Shown: positions 20,994 to 30,855, numbered from the stretch's first letter. The stretch: 64,000 nucleotides of DNA from Brachybacterium sp. EE-P12 (GCF_003711805.1 NZ_QXCP01000004.1:868001-932000), one strand, 5' to 3'. Notes: a model not told the origin generated them from the sequence alone. Numbers and translations: made by a program.

Positions 20994-21920
20994 TCAGACC
21001 TCGAGCACCGCCGAGATCGCCAGCAGCACGAGCACCGTCCCGATGGTCGTGATCAGCACGGTGTCGCGGGCGAGGTTCTCCGCCGCCCGGTACCTGGCCG
21101 CGGCGACGTAGACGTTCTGCGCGGTGGGCAGCGCCGCCATCACCACCACCTCGTACAGCGACGCCCCGCGCATCCCCAGCGCGAGGCCCACGCCGAGTGC
21201 GATCACCGGCATCAGCACCAGCTTCGCGGAGGAGGCCACGGCGATCAGGCCGCGATAGCCGTCGTCCTTCGCGAGTGGCCGGGAGCCGTGCAGGGACAGG
21301 CCGTAGGCCAGCAGCATCGCCGGGATCGCCATGTCCGCGAGCGACTGGACGGGATCGAGCATCACCCCGGGCACGTGCACCCCGGCGAGCACCAGCAGCA
21401 GGCCGACCGCGGCCGCGATGATGGTGGGGTTGGCGACGATGCTGCGCAGCACCCCGGCCGCTCCCTGGCTGTCCTCCGAGGTGACCCGGTGCAGCACGAA
21501 GAGGTACAGCGGCGTGTAGATCGCCTGCTGGAAGAGGATCACGGGCAGCGCGTGGGAGATGTCCCCGAGCACGTACAGCGCGATCGGGAAGCCCATGTTC
21601 GCGCCGTTGACGACGGAGCCGCTGACGGCGGTGATCACCAGATCCGCACCGCGGCGGCGGGTCAGCAGCGCGATCCCGCCCACCAGCAGCGCGCCGGTGA
21701 CCAGCCCCGAGACCCCGGCCACGAGCATCGGAAGGGAGAGCACGGCCTTCACGTCGGAGCCCAGCAGGCCCACCAGCACGAGCGCGGGGGAGGCGACGAA
21801 GAAGGTGGTGCGGTTCAGGACGTAGCGGCCGTGGGCGCCGAGCACGCCGGTGCGCCCCACCACCCAGCCCACCCCGATCAGGGACCAGACGATGAAGAAG
21901 CCCGCGAGGACGCCGCTCAC
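20994..21920 (-). CDS. AEC family transporter (auxin efflux carrier-like permease)
   Basis: 308 residues, ten predicted membrane segments in two inverted five-helix halves, the AEC layout. The conserved crossover region is seen as SVVNGANMGFPIALY in the first half and MAALPTAQNVYVAA in the second. Bacterial AEC members export or import organic acids such as malate or malonate; the substrate here is unknown. GTG start; a perfect 18-bp palindrome overlaps its promoter, suggesting repressor control. Confidence 0.88.
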   Translation of the reverse strand: MSGVLAGFFIVWSLIGVGWVVGRTGVLGAHGRYVLNRTTFFVASPALVLVGLLGSDVKAVLSLPMLVAGVSGLVTGALLVGGIALLTRRRGADLVITAVSGSVVNGANMGFPIALYVLGDISHALPVILFQQAIYTPLYLFVLHRVTSEDSQGAAGVLRSIVANPTIIAAAVGLLLVLAGVHVPGVMLDPVQSLADMAIPAMLLAYGLSLHGSRPLAKDDGYRGLIAVASSAKLVLMPVIALGVGLALGMRGASLYEVVVMAALPTAQNVYVAAARYRAAENLARDTVLITTIGTVLVLLAISAVLEV

Positions 21921-21942
21921 GGGGCGGAGGAGGGCGAGGAAG

Positions 21943-21960
21943 GGATCATCGCGATGATCC
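21943..21960. promoter_or_regulatory. Perfect 18-bp palindrome at the AEC transporter promoter
   Basis: GGATCATCG / CGATGATCC without spacer. On the minus strand a TAGGAT -10 box (21957-21962) overlaps it by 4 bp, so a bound protein would cover the -10 and start site of the AEC gene whose GTG is at 21920. Regulator unknown. Confidence 0.55.
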
Positions 21961-22033
21961 TATGGGCCGAGGGGGAAAGGGGCTTCCGCTGTTCGGGAGG
22001 CGGACGACCGTCGTCGTCGGCGCCCCCGAGGGG

Positions 22034-22459
22034 TCAGCGCACCCCGTGCGAGGTGCGTCCGTCGATCTGATCGTCCATGCCGGGGACGGGCTGCGCTCCG
22101 TCGTCCCCGATCGCGACGATCCGGTTGTCGCCGTCGACGTGCACCACCCGGGGACGGTGGGCGGCGAGCTCCGCCTCGTCCAGCTGCCCGTACGCCATGA
22201 TGATCACGAGGTCGCCGGGGGAGACCAGATGCGCTGCGGCGCCGTTGATGCCGATCACGCCGCTGCCGCGCTCGCCCTCGATCACGTAGGTCGTCAGACG
22301 GTTCCCGTTGGCGATGTCCACGATCGTGACCTGCTCGTGCTCGACCAGACCCGCGGCCTCGGCGAGGACGGGGTCGATCGTCACCGAGCCCACGTAGTGC
22401 AGATCTGCCTGCGTGACCGTGGCCCGGTGGATCTTCGAGGTCATGAGAGTGCGCAACAT
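22034..22459 (-). CDS. panD: Aspartate 1-decarboxylase
   Basis: 141-residue proenzyme that self-cleaves at Gly24-Ser25 (YVGSVTID) to form the pyruvoyl cofactor, then converts aspartate to beta-alanine for pantothenate synthesis. [20 protein letters not shown] at the N-terminus and GINGAAAH in the active-site region are diagnostic. The ATG at 22459 lies 7 nt after GAGAAT, a plausible -10 of a leaderless mRNA. It stands apart from panC at 55.8 kb and diverges from the helicase gene by 69 bp. Confidence 0.96.
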   Translation of the reverse strand: MLRTLMTSKIHRATVTQADLHYVGSVTIDPVLAEAAGLVEHEQVTIVDIANGNRLTTYVIEGERGSGVIGINGAAAHLVSPGDLVIIMAYGQLDEAELAAHRPRVVHVDGDNRIVAIGDDGAQPVPGMDDQIDGRTSHGVR

Positions 22460-22528
22460 CGCTCCCATTCTCCCATCAGTGCGCGATGCTGGATGATGGG
22501 AGCGTACGTTTTCGTCAGGAGGATCACC

Positions 22529-24043
22529 ATGCCCAAGGCTCGCCGCCGTTCCGCCCATCGCTCGGAGCGGTTCGAGGACATGGCCCTGCCCGACGAGCTG
22601 CTGGGCGTCCTCGCCTCCCAGGGCCTCGAGCGCGCCTTCGAGATCCAGTCCGCGATCCTGCCCGACGCCCTCGCCGGCCGGGATGTCCTCGCCCGCGCCG
22701 AGACCGGCTCGGGCAAGACCCTCGCCTTCACCCTGGCGATGACCTCCCGGTTCCGGGGCCGCAAGGTGCACCGTCGCCGCCCCCTCGGCGTGGTGCTGGT
22801 GCCCACGCGCGAGCTCGCCGTCCAGGTCGTCGACACGATCCACCCCTTCGCCCGGGCGGTCGGCATCACGGCGCAGCTGGTCGCCGGCGGCATGAACATC
22901 GAGAAGCAGGCCGACGCCGTCGCCCGCGGCGTCGGGATCGTGGTCGCCACGCCCGGACGGCTGATCGACCTCGCCGAGCGCGGCGCGCTGCAGCTGGACC
23001 TCGTGGAGTCCACCGTCATCGACGAGGCCGACCACATGGCTGACCTCGGCTTCCTGCCCGATGTGCGCGACATCCTCGCCGCCGTCCCGATGGGCACCCA
23101 GAAGATGCTCTTCTCCGCGACGCTCGACGGACAGGTCGAGGAGCTCGTCGACGCATTCCTCGTCGACCCCGTCAGCCACGAGACCACCCCGGTCTCCGCG
23201 GCGGTCGCGACCATGGACCACCACGTCCTCGAGATCGCCCCCGCCGCCAAGCGCGCCGTGACCGCGCAGCTCGGCGCCCGCGAGGGCCGCACCCTCATGT
23301 TCACCCGCACCCAGCTGGGCGCCGAACGCGTCGCGCAGGAGCTGGTGGAGGTGGGCGTGCCGGCCGCTGCCCTGCACGGCAACAAGCAGCAGGGCCTGCG
23401 CACCAACGTGCTGGCCGGCTTCCGCGCGGGTGCCTTCCCGGTGCTGGTCGCGACCGATGTCGCCGCGCGCGGCCTGCACATCGACGATGTCTCGATGGTG
23501 GTGCACGTCGACCCCTCCGACGACGTCAAGGAGTACGTGCACCGCAGCGGCCGCACCGCGCGTGCGGGCGCGGCAGGCAGCGTGGTCACCCTCGCCCTGC
23601 CCCACCAGACCCGCTCCACCCGGCGCATCCTCGGCGAGGCCGAGGTCGATCCCACCTGGGCCGAGGACGTCGCCGACGCCTCCCACCCCGCGCTCGAGGA
23701 GCTCGGCGGGCGCTCCCCGGCCGGGGAGCCCGTCGAGGACCCCGCCCGCGTGAAGTACAAGGGCGCACCGCGCAAGCTGGATCTCAGCCGCTCGCGCGGG
23801 GCCGACGCGCGCAAGGCCGAGGAGCGTCGCGCGAACGAGGAGCGGCGCGCCTCCTGGGAGGAGGAGCCGCGGGACGAGCGCCGAGGCGGGTCCCGTCGCG
23901 GGCGTGGCGCGGGCGCTGGGCGCAGCGGAGCGACCGGCCGGGGCACAGGCCGAGCGAAGGGCGGCCGGGGCACCGGGCGCTCGGGCGGCCGGGGCCGCTC
24001 CGGCGCGCCGAGCCGTTCCCCCCGTCGACGCGGGGGACGATGA
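22529..24043 (+). CDS. DEAD-box RNA helicase with Arg/Gly-rich tail
   Basis: 504 residues. Helicase motifs in order: Q-motif region ([12 protein letters not shown]), I AETGSGKT, Ia PTRELA, Ib TPGRL, II DEAD, III SAT, then the second RecA domain with [11 protein letters not shown] and [12 protein letters not shown]. After ~residue 400 comes a basic, low-complexity tail ending in repeated GR/RG dipeptides, a non-specific RNA-binding extension common in RNA remodelling or cold-shock helicases. AGGAGG 6 nt before the ATG at 22529 fixes the start. Confidence 0.95.
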   Translation: MPKARRRSAHRSERFEDMALPDELLGVLASQGLERAFEIQSAILPDALAGRDVLARAETGSGKTLAFTLAMTSRFRGRKVHRRRPLGVVLVPTRELAVQVVDTIHPFARAVGITAQLVAGGMNIEKQADAVARGVGIVVATPGRLIDLAERGALQLDLVESTVIDEADHMADLGFLPDVRDILAAVPMGTQKMLFSATLDGQVEELVDAFLVDPVSHETTPVSAAVATMDHHVLEIAPAAKRAVTAQLGAREGRTLMFTRTQLGAERVAQELVEVGVPAAALHGNKQQGLRTNVLAGFRAGAFPVLVATDVAARGLHIDDVSMVVHVDPSDDVKEYVHRSGRTARAGAAGSVVTLALPHQTRSTRRILGEAEVDPTWAEDVADASHPALEELGGRSPAGEPVEDPARVKYKGAPRKLDLSRSRGADARKAEERRANEERRASWEEEPRDERRGGSRRGRGAGAGRSGATGRGTGRAKGGRGTGRSGGRGRSGAPSRSPRRRGGR

Positions 24044-24048
24044 GCATC

Positions 24049-24091
24049 GTGCCGTGACGGCGAGAGGGGGGGCTGCCCCCGGCCACGGCAC
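24049..24091 (+). terminator. Hairpin terminator after the helicase gene
   Basis: Outer GTGCCGTG / CACGGCAC and inner G5-CTG-C5 stem, beginning 5 nt past the stop. Confidence 0.6.
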
Positions 24092-24157
24092 GCAGGGACT
24101 GCCGGCACTCCCGGCAGGGCACCGACTGACACGACGATGGCGTCGGGGAGGACCGGA

Positions 24158-25552
24158 ATGAGCATCAGCACGTTCGACATGTTCACGATCGGGATCGGCC
24201 CGTCGAGCTCCCACACGGTGGGGCCGATGCGAGCGGCGGCGCGGTTCGCGCACGAGGTGCTCGAGGATCCGCAGCTCGGTCCGCGGGTCGCGGACGTGGA
24301 GGTGCACCTGTACGGATCCCTCGCCGCGACCGGGGAGGGGCACGGCACGCTCTCGGCGGTCGTGATGGGGCTCGAGGGCGCGGACCCGGAGACCGTCGAC
24401 CCCGTCGCCGGGCGGGAGCGCGTGGAGCGGATCGAGGCCGAGGGCGGGATGCTGCTGGACGGCCGGCTCGAGGTGTCCCTGCGGCCCTCCTCGATCGAGC
24501 TGCACCCGCTGACCTTCCTTCCCCAGCACTCCAACGGCATGACCTTCATCGCGCTCGACGAGGCGGGCGAGGAGCTGCTGCGCCGCCCGATGTTCTCCGT
24601 CGGCGGCGGCTTCGTCGTGGACGAGGCGGACATGGACCGCTCGATAGCGGAGGTCGTCGCCGAGGACGAGGGATGCGCGGTCTTCACCACCGGCGCCGAG
24701 CTGCTGCGCGTGTGCGAGGACCGCGGGATCTCCGTCTCCGAGGCGATGCTGCTGCGGGAGCGGCAGTGGCGCGGCGACGAGGAGATCCGCGAAGGCCTGC
24801 TGCGCATCTGGGGAGCCATGGCCGACTGCATCCAGCGCGGCATCCGCACCCCCGGCATCCTCCCCGGCGGGCTCGAGGTCAAGCGACGCGCCGCCTCCTG
24901 GTACGACTCGCTCTCCGCCGAGGACCCGGTGCGCCTGCCCATGAACGCCTTCGAATGGGTATCCCTCGCCGCGCTCGCGGTGAACGAGGAGAACGCGGCC
25001 GGGGGACGGGTCGTCACCGCGCCGACCAACGGCGCCGCCGGGATCGTCCCGGCCGTGCTGCACTTCGCGACGACCTACATCGAGGGCGTTGATCCCGACG
25101 AGATCGCGGTGCGCTTCCTCCTGACCGCCGGGGCGATCGGCTCGCTGTACAAGGAGCACGCCTCGATCTCCGGGGCCGAGGTCGGCTGCCAGGGAGAGGT
25201 GGGTTCGGCCTGCTCGATGGCGGCCGCGGCGCTGTGCGAGGCGATGGGCGGCAAGCCCGCCCAGGTCGAGAACGCCGCCGAGATCGCGATGGAGCACAAC
25301 CTGGGACTGACCTGCGATCCCGTCGGCGGCCTGGTGCAGGTGCCGTGCATCGAGCGCAATGCGATGGCGGCGGTCAAGGCGATCACCGCCGCACGCTTCG
25401 CGCTGCGCGGCACGGGGGACCACTTCATCTCCCTGGACACCGTCATCGAGACCATGCGGCTGACGGGCAGGGACATGCACGAGCGGTACAAGGAGACCGC
25501 CATGGGCGGCCTCGCCGTCACCGCGGTCCCGGTCAGCGTCCCGGACTGCTGA
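24158..25552 (+). CDS. sdaA: L-serine ammonia-lyase, iron-sulfur type, single chain
   Basis: 464 residues; deaminates L-serine to pyruvate and ammonia with a [4Fe-4S] cluster. N-terminal beta domain with [19 protein letters not shown], then the catalytic alpha domain; candidate cluster cysteines are in [12 protein letters not shown] and LTCDPVGG. This is the fused alpha-beta form (E. coli SdaA/SdaB type). ATG at 24158 is preceded by GGGGAGG at 24146-24152; an in-frame ATG at 24137 has no such site. Its last 20 bases overlap the 3' end of the opposing adenylate-forming gene. Confidence 0.94.
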   Translation: MSISTFDMFTIGIGPSSSHTVGPMRAAARFAHEVLEDPQLGPRVADVEVHLYGSLAATGEGHGTLSAVVMGLEGADPETVDPVAGRERVERIEAEGGMLLDGRLEVSLRPSSIELHPLTFLPQHSNGMTFIALDEAGEELLRRPMFSVGGGFVVDEADMDRSIAEVVAEDEGCAVFTTGAELLRVCEDRGISVSEAMLLRERQWRGDEEIREGLLRIWGAMADCIQRGIRTPGILPGGLEVKRRAASWYDSLSAEDPVRLPMNAFEWVSLAALAVNEENAAGGRVVTAPTNGAAGIVPAVLHFATTYIEGVDPDEIAVRFLLTAGAIGSLYKEHASISGAEVGCQGEVGSACSMAAAALCEAMGGKPAQVENAAEIAMEHNLGLTCDPVGGLVQVPCIERNAMAAVKAITAARFALRGTGDHFISLDTVIETMRLTGRDMHERYKETAMGGLAVTAVPVSVPDC

Positions 25553-26756
25553 GCCCGGCAGGGCCGGGCGACTCCGGCTCCCCGTCCCCGGCGATCCGCA
25601 CCTCGCGCGGCACCGCCGCCGCGCCGACCCGGTCCCGCACCAGCGCCCGCAGCTCCTCGGCGCCGGGCGGGACCGTGCCGGGCGCTGCGGGGGAGAGGGA
25701 GACCTCGGCGAGGGTCCGCACCCCGAAGCGCTCGTCGGGCACGACGTGCAGTCGCGCTGCCGCGACGCCGGGATGGGAGCGCAGCGCCCGCACCGTCGCG
25801 GCGGGGTCGTGGAGCATCCCGCCGGAGGAGACGGATCCGTCGGCCCGGCCGAGCACGTGCACCGTCCCGTCGGGGGCGATCTCCCCGCGGTCGGTGACCA
25901 GCTCCTTCCCACCGGTGAACGGGGTGCGCGCGCACAGCAGCCCGTCGAGCTCCCGCAGGTGCACGCCGTGCAGGGGTCGGCCGTCCACGCACAGCGAGCC
26001 CGTCTCGGTGGTGCCGTAGACGTCGTGGACGCGGGCGCGGAAGTGACGCGAGAGGTCGGCGCGCAGGGCGGGGGAGAGCAGATCGGAGCCGGAGACGATG
26101 CGCGCGACGGCGAGCGGCCGGGAGCGGCTCAGCTCGCGGTCCGTGCGCAGCAGGTCCGCGAGATGCACCGGCACCCCGGTGAGCAGCTCGGGGGAGGTGC
26201 GGTGCAGCAGCTCGATGCGCTCCGCGGCGGGCAGATGCGTGAGGTCCACGAGCGGGGCGCCGAGCGCGAGCGCCCCGAGCGTCGCGAGCAGCCCGTGCCC
26301 GTGCACGCCCGGCGCCGCGCAGGCCGTGCGCCGCCCCGGGCGCAGCCCGATCCGCCGGGCGAGGTCGAGCAGCGAGAGCAGCTGCGCGGGGGAGAGCGGT
26401 CCGCGCCGCTGGGGGCGCGGAGCACCGGTGGACCCGCTCGAGCGCGGCTCGAGCGTCCCGTCCCCGGCCAGCACGGTCACCACCACCTGGCGCAGCGGTG
26501 CGGCGGCGGGCAGCGCGCCGAGCTCGCCGTGCCCCTCCGCGCCCGAGCCCGCGCGGTGCAGACGCACCAGGTCCAGCAGATCGCCGCCGGTGAGCGCGCC
26601 GCGGCGGTCCACGAGCACGACGCTGCGGGCGCGCGTCCCGATCCGGGCGCGCAGCGCGGCCGCGGTGTCGAGGCCCGCCGAGGTGCGAGCCTGCCCGGAG
26701 CGGACCCGGGCGGCGCGGCCGCTGCCGAGCAGCCCTGGCGCTCCCCGGAGTCTCAT
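25533..26756 (-). CDS. AMP-binding (adenylate-forming) protein, divergent and lacking the catalytic C-terminal lysine
   Basis: 407 residues, about 100 shorter than typical acyl-CoA synthetases. The P-loop is recognisable but altered: [12 protein letters not shown], with the usual Lys replaced. Core motif A5 is intact as [12 protein letters not shown], and the hinge motif reads [12 protein letters not shown]. The C-terminal segment [20 protein letters not shown] has no Lys where PRTxxGK is expected, so thioester or full adenylation activity is doubtful. ATGA overlap with the upstream SDR gene shows translational coupling. It might bind an acyl-adenylate, or be decaying. Ends convergent with sdaA, sharing 20 bp. 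Confidence 0.75.
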   Translation of the reverse strand: MRLRGAPGLLGSGRAARVRSGQARTSAGLDTAAALRARIGTRARSVVLVDRRGALTGGDLLDLVRLHRAGSGAEGHGELGALPAAAPLRQVVVTVLAGDGTLEPRSSGSTGAPRPQRRGPLSPAQLLSLLDLARRIGLRPGRRTACAAPGVHGHGLLATLGALALGAPLVDLTHLPAAERIELLHRTSPELLTGVPVHLADLLRTDRELSRSRPLAVARIVSGSDLLSPALRADLSRHFRARVHDVYGTTETGSLCVDGRPLHGVHLRELDGLLCARTPFTGGKELVTDRGEIAPDGTVHVLGRADGSVSSGGMLHDPAATVRALRSHPGVAAARLHVVPDERFGVRTLAEVSLSPAAPGTVPPGAEELRALVRDRVGAAAVPREVRIAGDGEPESPGPAGLSSPGR

Positions 26757-27535
26757 CGCGTCCTTCCCCGCACGGCCAGCCGCTGCGCGAGCTCCGCGCC
26801 GGCGCCTGCGCCCCGTGCCGCGAGCGCGGGGGCCGCCTGTGACAGCACCGCCCCGAGCCGAGCCCAGGGCGGCGAGATCAGCGCGGGGGCGCGGTCCAGA
26901 CCGCGCAGCACCCGGGCGGCGGCCCGGCGGGGCGAGAGAGCGCCTCGGGGTGCCTCGCCGTAGGTCGGGGCCGCCATCGCCGTCGCGACCAGCGGCAGCT
27001 CGACCACCGTGATCCGCACCCCGACCCGCTCGGCCTCGGGACGCACGGCGCGCAGCCACGCGTCCAGCCCCGCCTTCGAGGCGCCGTAGGCGGCCCAGCC
27101 CGGGGCGGGGATGCGGGCGGAGGCGCTCGTGACCACGACGACGCGGCCGCCGCCGGCAGCGCTCATGGCGGGCAGGAGGGCGAGCAGGAGCGCGGCCGGG
27201 CCGAGCATGTTCGTGCCGGTCAGCCGCACCAGGTCATGGGGACGGCCGACGGTGTCGGCCAGCGAGCGGCGCAGGGAATGCCCGGCGAGGGAGACGATCG
27301 CCGAGGGGGCGCCGCGGGTGGCGAGGAGCTCCTCGGCCAGCGCCGCGACCGCGACCTGGTCGCGCAGGTCGCAGGGGTGGACCGTGGCGGTGCCGCCGGC
27401 CGCACGGACCTGCTCGGCGAGCTGCTCGAGCTTCCCGCGGTCCCGGGCCGTGAGGGCGAGGTCCTCGCCGCGGGCGGCGAGCTCGCGGCACAGCGCCGTG
27501 CCGACTCCGCCGCTCGCGCCGGTCACGAGGATCAT
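26753..27535 (-). CDS. Short-chain dehydrogenase/reductase (SDR)
   Basis: 260 residues. Rossmann cofactor motif TGASGGVG at residue 5, NADP-type ARDRGKL after beta-2, catalytic Ser in VVTSASARI and YGASK (Tyr-x3-Lys). The C-terminal ~60 residues are Ala-rich with WARLGAVLSQ, as in membrane-associated lipid-modifying SDRs. Substrate unknown. It is coupled by a 4-nt overlap to the adenylate-forming gene, suggesting one pathway, and lies 16 nt downstream of the Old Yellow Enzyme gene, so the three probably share a transcript. Confidence 0.88.
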   Translation of the reverse strand: MILVTGASGGVGTALCRELAARGEDLALTARDRGKLEQLAEQVRAAGGTATVHPCDLRDQVAVAALAEELLATRGAPSAIVSLAGHSLRRSLADTVGRPHDLVRLTGTNMLGPAALLLALLPAMSAAGGGRVVVVTSASARIPAPGWAAYGASKAGLDAWLRAVRPEAERVGVRITVVELPLVATAMAAPTYGEAPRGALSPRRAAARVLRGLDRAPALISPPWARLGAVLSQAAPALAARGAGAGAELAQRLAVRGRTR

Positions 27536-27551
27536 CGGGCCCCCGCGCCGT

Positions 27552-28652
27552 TCACCAGGAGCCGCGGTGGTAGGCGCCCGGGTAGAGCGTGGGATCGCGC
27601 ACCCCCAGCTCGTGGGCGGCGCGCTGGGGCCAGCTCGGCTCGCGCAGGGCGGCCCGGCCCACGGCCACGAAGTCGGCGTCGCCGCGCTCGAGGACCTCCT
27701 GCGCGCCGGCGGGATCGGTGATCAGCCCGACGGCCGCGACCGGCATCGAGACGGCCTCCCGCAGCGTGCGGGCGAAGCCCACCTGGTACTCGGGCCCCAC
27801 GGCGATGTCCGCGATCACGGCACCGCCGGTGGAGACGTGCAGGGCGTCGACCCCGACCTGCTCGAGCTCGCGCGCGAGCTCGATCGACTGGGTGATGTCC
27901 CATCCGCCGTCGATCCAGTCGGTCGCGCTGATCCGCACGATCAGCGGGCGCTCGGCAGGCCACTGCTCCCGCACGGCGGTCGCGATCTCGCGGGCGAGGC
28001 GCCGGCGGCCCGGTCCGTCGCCCCCGTACTCGTCGGTGCGCGTGTTCACGAGCGGCGAGAGGAACTCGTGCACCAGGTAGCCGTGGGCGAAGTGGAGCTC
28101 GACGGCGTCGAAGCCCGCCTCCTCGGCGCGGCGCGTCGCGGCGACGAAGTCGTCGATCACGCCGGTGATGTCGGCCTTCTCGAGCGCATCGGGGGCGTCG
28201 AGGCCGGGGAAGGGCTCCGAGGTGGGGCCGACGGTGCGCCAGCCGGAGGCGAACTCCGGCACGGTGCCGCGCCGTGCGCGATAGCGGGGCAGGGCCGGCC
28301 AGGTGGAGGCCTTCCGCCCGGCATGGGCGAGCTGCACCGCGATGCGGGCACCCTGGTCCTGGCAGAAGCTGACGATGCGCTGCCAGGCCCTGGTCTGGTC
28401 GCGGTTCCACAGCCCGGTGTCCCGGGGGCTGATCCGGCCTTCGGGGGAGACGGCGGTCGCCTCCGTGACGATCATCCCGAAGCCGCCTGCCGCTCGCGCG
28501 CCGAGGTGCACGAGATGCCAGTCGGCGGGGACCCCGTCGTGCTCCTCGACCATGTACTGGCACATCGGGGCGAGCCAGATGCGGTTGCGCATCTCGAGGG
28601 TGCGCAGGCGGGCCGGGGAGAGCAGGAGGGGGGACGAGGGATCGGAGGCCAT
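27552..28652 (-). CDS. NADH:flavin oxidoreductase / Old Yellow Enzyme family (YqjM-like)
   Basis: 366-residue FMN-dependent TIM barrel. Signature stretches: NRIWLAPMCQYM, GGFGMIVTEATAVSPEGRI, FAHGYLVHEFLSPLVNTRTD and the C-terminal FMN-phosphate site ADFVAVGRAALREPSW. YqjM-type enzymes reduce activated C=C bonds using NAD(P)H and may act in detoxification. A TACCGT -10-like box lies 9 nt before the ATG. First gene of the probable OYE-SDR-AMP-binding transcript. Confidence 0.92.
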   Translation of the reverse strand: MASDPSSPLLLSPARLRTLEMRNRIWLAPMCQYMVEEHDGVPADWHLVHLGARAAGGFGMIVTEATAVSPEGRISPRDTGLWNRDQTRAWQRIVSFCQDQGARIAVQLAHAGRKASTWPALPRYRARRGTVPEFASGWRTVGPTSEPFPGLDAPDALEKADITGVIDDFVAATRRAEEAGFDAVELHFAHGYLVHEFLSPLVNTRTDEYGGDGPGRRRLAREIATAVREQWPAERPLIVRISATDWIDGGWDITQSIELARELEQVGVDALHVSTGGAVIADIAVGPEYQVGFARTLREAVSMPVAAVGLITDPAGAQEVLERGDADFVAVGRAALREPSWPQRAAHELGVRDPTLYPGAYHRGSW

Positions 28653-28792
28653 GATGCCCCCACGGTATCCGTCCTTCCCGGGAGCCCGCCGGATCGCCCG
28701 CGCCCGAGGGCAGCGCCGAGCTCGCGCAGCGGCTGCGTGCGGCAGGACAGCCGACAGCGCTCGTCATGTCATCGTCCACGGGATGTGATCCG

Positions 28793-28807
28793 TGCACGTG
28801 ACGTGCA
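28793..28807. promoter_or_regulatory. Perfect palindrome TGCACGT-G-ACGTGCA in the acs promoter
   Basis: Two 7-bp arms around a single central G. It covers the position expected for the -35 element relative to TACGGT at 28818-28823, so it is a candidate operator. It does not match the CRP/GlxR site or RamB site I know. The regulator is not identified. Confidence 0.5.
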
Positions 28808-28817
28808 TCTCCTGCGA

Positions 28818-28823
28818 TACGGT
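28818..28823 (+). promoter_or_regulatory. Candidate -10 box TACGGT of acs
   Basis: TANNNT hexamer in GCGATACGGTG. A start about 7 nt downstream gives a leader of ~46 nt with the CAGGAG ribosome binding site of acs. Confidence 0.4.
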
Positions 28824-28875
28824 GTTCGCGTCCATCCGCCCCGGCAGCCCCGGGGCCCGTGAAGCAGGAGTGTTC

Positions 28876-30855
28876 ATGACTGACGAGGCCGTCACCGGGA
28901 TCGAGAACCTCTCCCAGGAGGACCGCACGTTCTCCCCGCCCACCGAGTTCGTCCAGAACTCCGTCGCCCGCCCGTCCCTCTACGCGGAGGCCGAGCGGGA
29001 CCGTCTGGCGTTCTGGCGTTCCCGGGCGAGCCTGCTGAGCTGGGAGACGCCCTTCACCGAGACGCTGGACTGGTCGAACCCGCCGTTCGCGCGCTGGTTC
29101 GCCGACGGGACGCTGAACGTCGCCTACAACTGCGTGGACCGTCACGTGGAATCCGGCCACGGACAGCAGGTCGCGCTGCTGGCCGAGTACGAGGACGGCT
29201 CCGACGCGTCCTTCACCTACGCGGACGTCAAGGACGAGATCTCCCGCATGGCGAACGTGCTCGCCGACCTCGGCGTGAAGACCGGCGACCGGGTCGCGAT
29301 CTACCTGCCGATGATCCCCGAGGCCGTCTTCGCGATGCTCGCCTGCGCCCGCATCGGCGCCCCCCACTCCGTCGTCTTCGGCGGCTTCAGCGCCGACGCG
29401 CTGCGCTCCCGCATCGAGGACGCCGAGGCCCGGGTGGTCATCACCGCCGACGGCCAGAACCGCCGCGGCAAGCAGCTCCCGCTCAAGCCCGCGGTCGACC
29501 AGGCGCTCGCCGGAGGCGGCGAGAGCGTCGAGAAGGTCCTCGTCGTGCGACGCACCGGCGGGGACGTCGAGTGGACCGAGGGCCGGGACGTGTGGTGGCA
29601 CGAGGCCCGCGAGAGCGCCTCGACCGAGCACGCCCCGGTGCCGGTGGAGGCCGAGCACCCGCTGTTCATCCTCTACACCTCCGGCACCACCGGGAAGCCC
29701 AAGGGGATCATCCACACCACCGGCGGCTATCTCACCCAGGCCGCGTACACGCACCGCAACGTGTTCGACCTCAAGCCCGCGAGCGACGTGTACTGGTGCA
29801 CGGCGGACATCGGCTGGGTCACCGGACACACCTACGTCGTCTACGGGCCGATGGCCAACCGCACCACCCAGGTGATCTACGAGGGGACCCCGGACACCCC
29901 GCACCAGGGCCGCTGGTGGGAGATCGTCGAGAAGCACAAGGTCTCCCTGTTCTACTCCTCGCCCACCGCGATCCGCACCGCGATGAAGTGGGGCGAGGAC
30001 ATCCCCGCGAAGCACGACCTCTCCTCGCTGCGCCTCCTGGGCAGCGTGGGCGAGGCCATCAACCCCGAGGCCTGGATGTGGTACCGCCGGGTCATCGGTG
30101 GGGACCGCTGCCCGATCGTGGACACGTGGTGGCAGACCGAGACGGGCGGCATCATGATCTCGCCGCTGCCCGGCATCACCGCGACCAAGCCCGGCTCGGC
30201 CCAGGTGCCCCTGCCCGGCATCAGCGCGGACGTCGTGGACGAGTCGGGCGCGTCGGTCGCGAACGGCGAGGGCGGCTATCTCGTGCTCGACCAGCCGTGG
30301 CCGGGCATGCTGCGCGGCATCTGGGGCGATCCGGAGCGTTTCGAGGAGACCTACTGGTCGCGCTTCGAGGGCCTCTACTTCGCCGGCGACGGCGCCAAGC
30401 GCGACGAGGACGGCGACATCTGGCTGCTGGGGCGCGTGGACGACGTCATGAACGTCTCCGGTCACCGCCTGTCGACCATGGAGATCGAGTCGGCGCTGGT
30501 CAGCCACGAGTGGGTCGCCGAGGCCGCGGTCGTCGGCGCGAACGACGAGACCACGGGCCAGGCCCCGGTCGCCTTCGTGATCCTCCGCGGCGGCAGCGAG
30601 GACGCGATCGCGGAGGCCGGCGGCGAGGAGAAGGTCCCCGAGCTGCTGCGCGCCCACGTGGGCAAGGAGATCGGCCCGATCGCGAAGCCGAGGAAGGTCC
30701 TGCTGGTCACCGAGCTGCCCAAGACGCGCTCCGGCAAGATCATGCGGCGCCTGCTGCGGGACGTGGCGGAGAACCGCGAGATCGGCGACACCCAGACCCT
30801 CGCCGACGCCTCGGTGATGGATCTGATCCAGCAGGGACTCGCCGGCAAGAGCTGA
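28876..30855 (+). CDS. acsA: Acetate--CoA ligase (acetyl-CoA synthetase)
   Basis: 659-residue ANL-superfamily enzyme making acetyl-CoA from acetate, ATP and CoA. Motifs: P-loop YTSGTTGKPKG, CTADIGWVTGHTYVVYGP with the acetate-pocket Trp-Val region, TWWQTETGG, hinge GRVDDVMNVSGHR, and catalytic Lys in PKTRSGKIMRR, the site of regulatory acetylation in the family. CAGGAG lies 6 nt before the ATG at 28876. The frame extends 28 codons upstream, but through the promoter. Convergent with the DUF4097 gene. Confidence 0.96.
   Translation: MTDEAVTGIENLSQEDRTFSPPTEFVQNSVARPSLYAEAERDRLAFWRSRASLLSWETPFTETLDWSNPPFARWFADGTLNVAYNCVDRHVESGHGQQVALLAEYEDGSDASFTYADVKDEISRMANVLADLGVKTGDRVAIYLPMIPEAVFAMLACARIGAPHSVVFGGFSADALRSRIEDAEARVVITADGQNRRGKQLPLKPAVDQALAGGGESVEKVLVVRRTGGDVEWTEGRDVWWHEARESASTEHAPVPVEAEHPLFILYTSGTTGKPKGIIHTTGGYLTQAAYTHRNVFDLKPASDVYWCTADIGWVTGHTYVVYGPMANRTTQVIYEGTPDTPHQGRWWEIVEKHKVSLFYSSPTAIRTAMKWGEDIPAKHDLSSLRLLGSVGEAINPEAWMWYRRVIGGDRCPIVDTWWQTETGGIMISPLPGITATKPGSAQVPLPGISADVVDESGASVANGEGGYLVLDQPWPGMLRGIWGDPERFEETYWSRFEGLYFAGDGAKRDEDGDIWLLGRVDDVMNVSGHRLSTMEIESALVSHEWVAEAAVVGANDETTGQAPVAFVILRGGSEDAIAEAGGEEKVPELLRAHVGKEIGPIAKPRKVLLVTELPKTRSGKIMRRLLRDVAENREIGDTQTLADASVMDLIQQGLAGKS

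Noticed and set aside
22486..23043. Second protein overlapping the helicase start on the plus strand
   Set aside because: Arg/Pro-rich out-of-frame translation of the helicase gene.
27532..30657. A 1041-codon open frame on the minus strand opposite acs and continuing through the Old Yellow Enzyme gene
   Set aside because: It is the frame complementary to intact acs and in a shifted phase of the OYE gene; its translation is low-complexity Val/Gly/Asp/Arg sequence without domains. Long antisense frames are normal at >70% GC.
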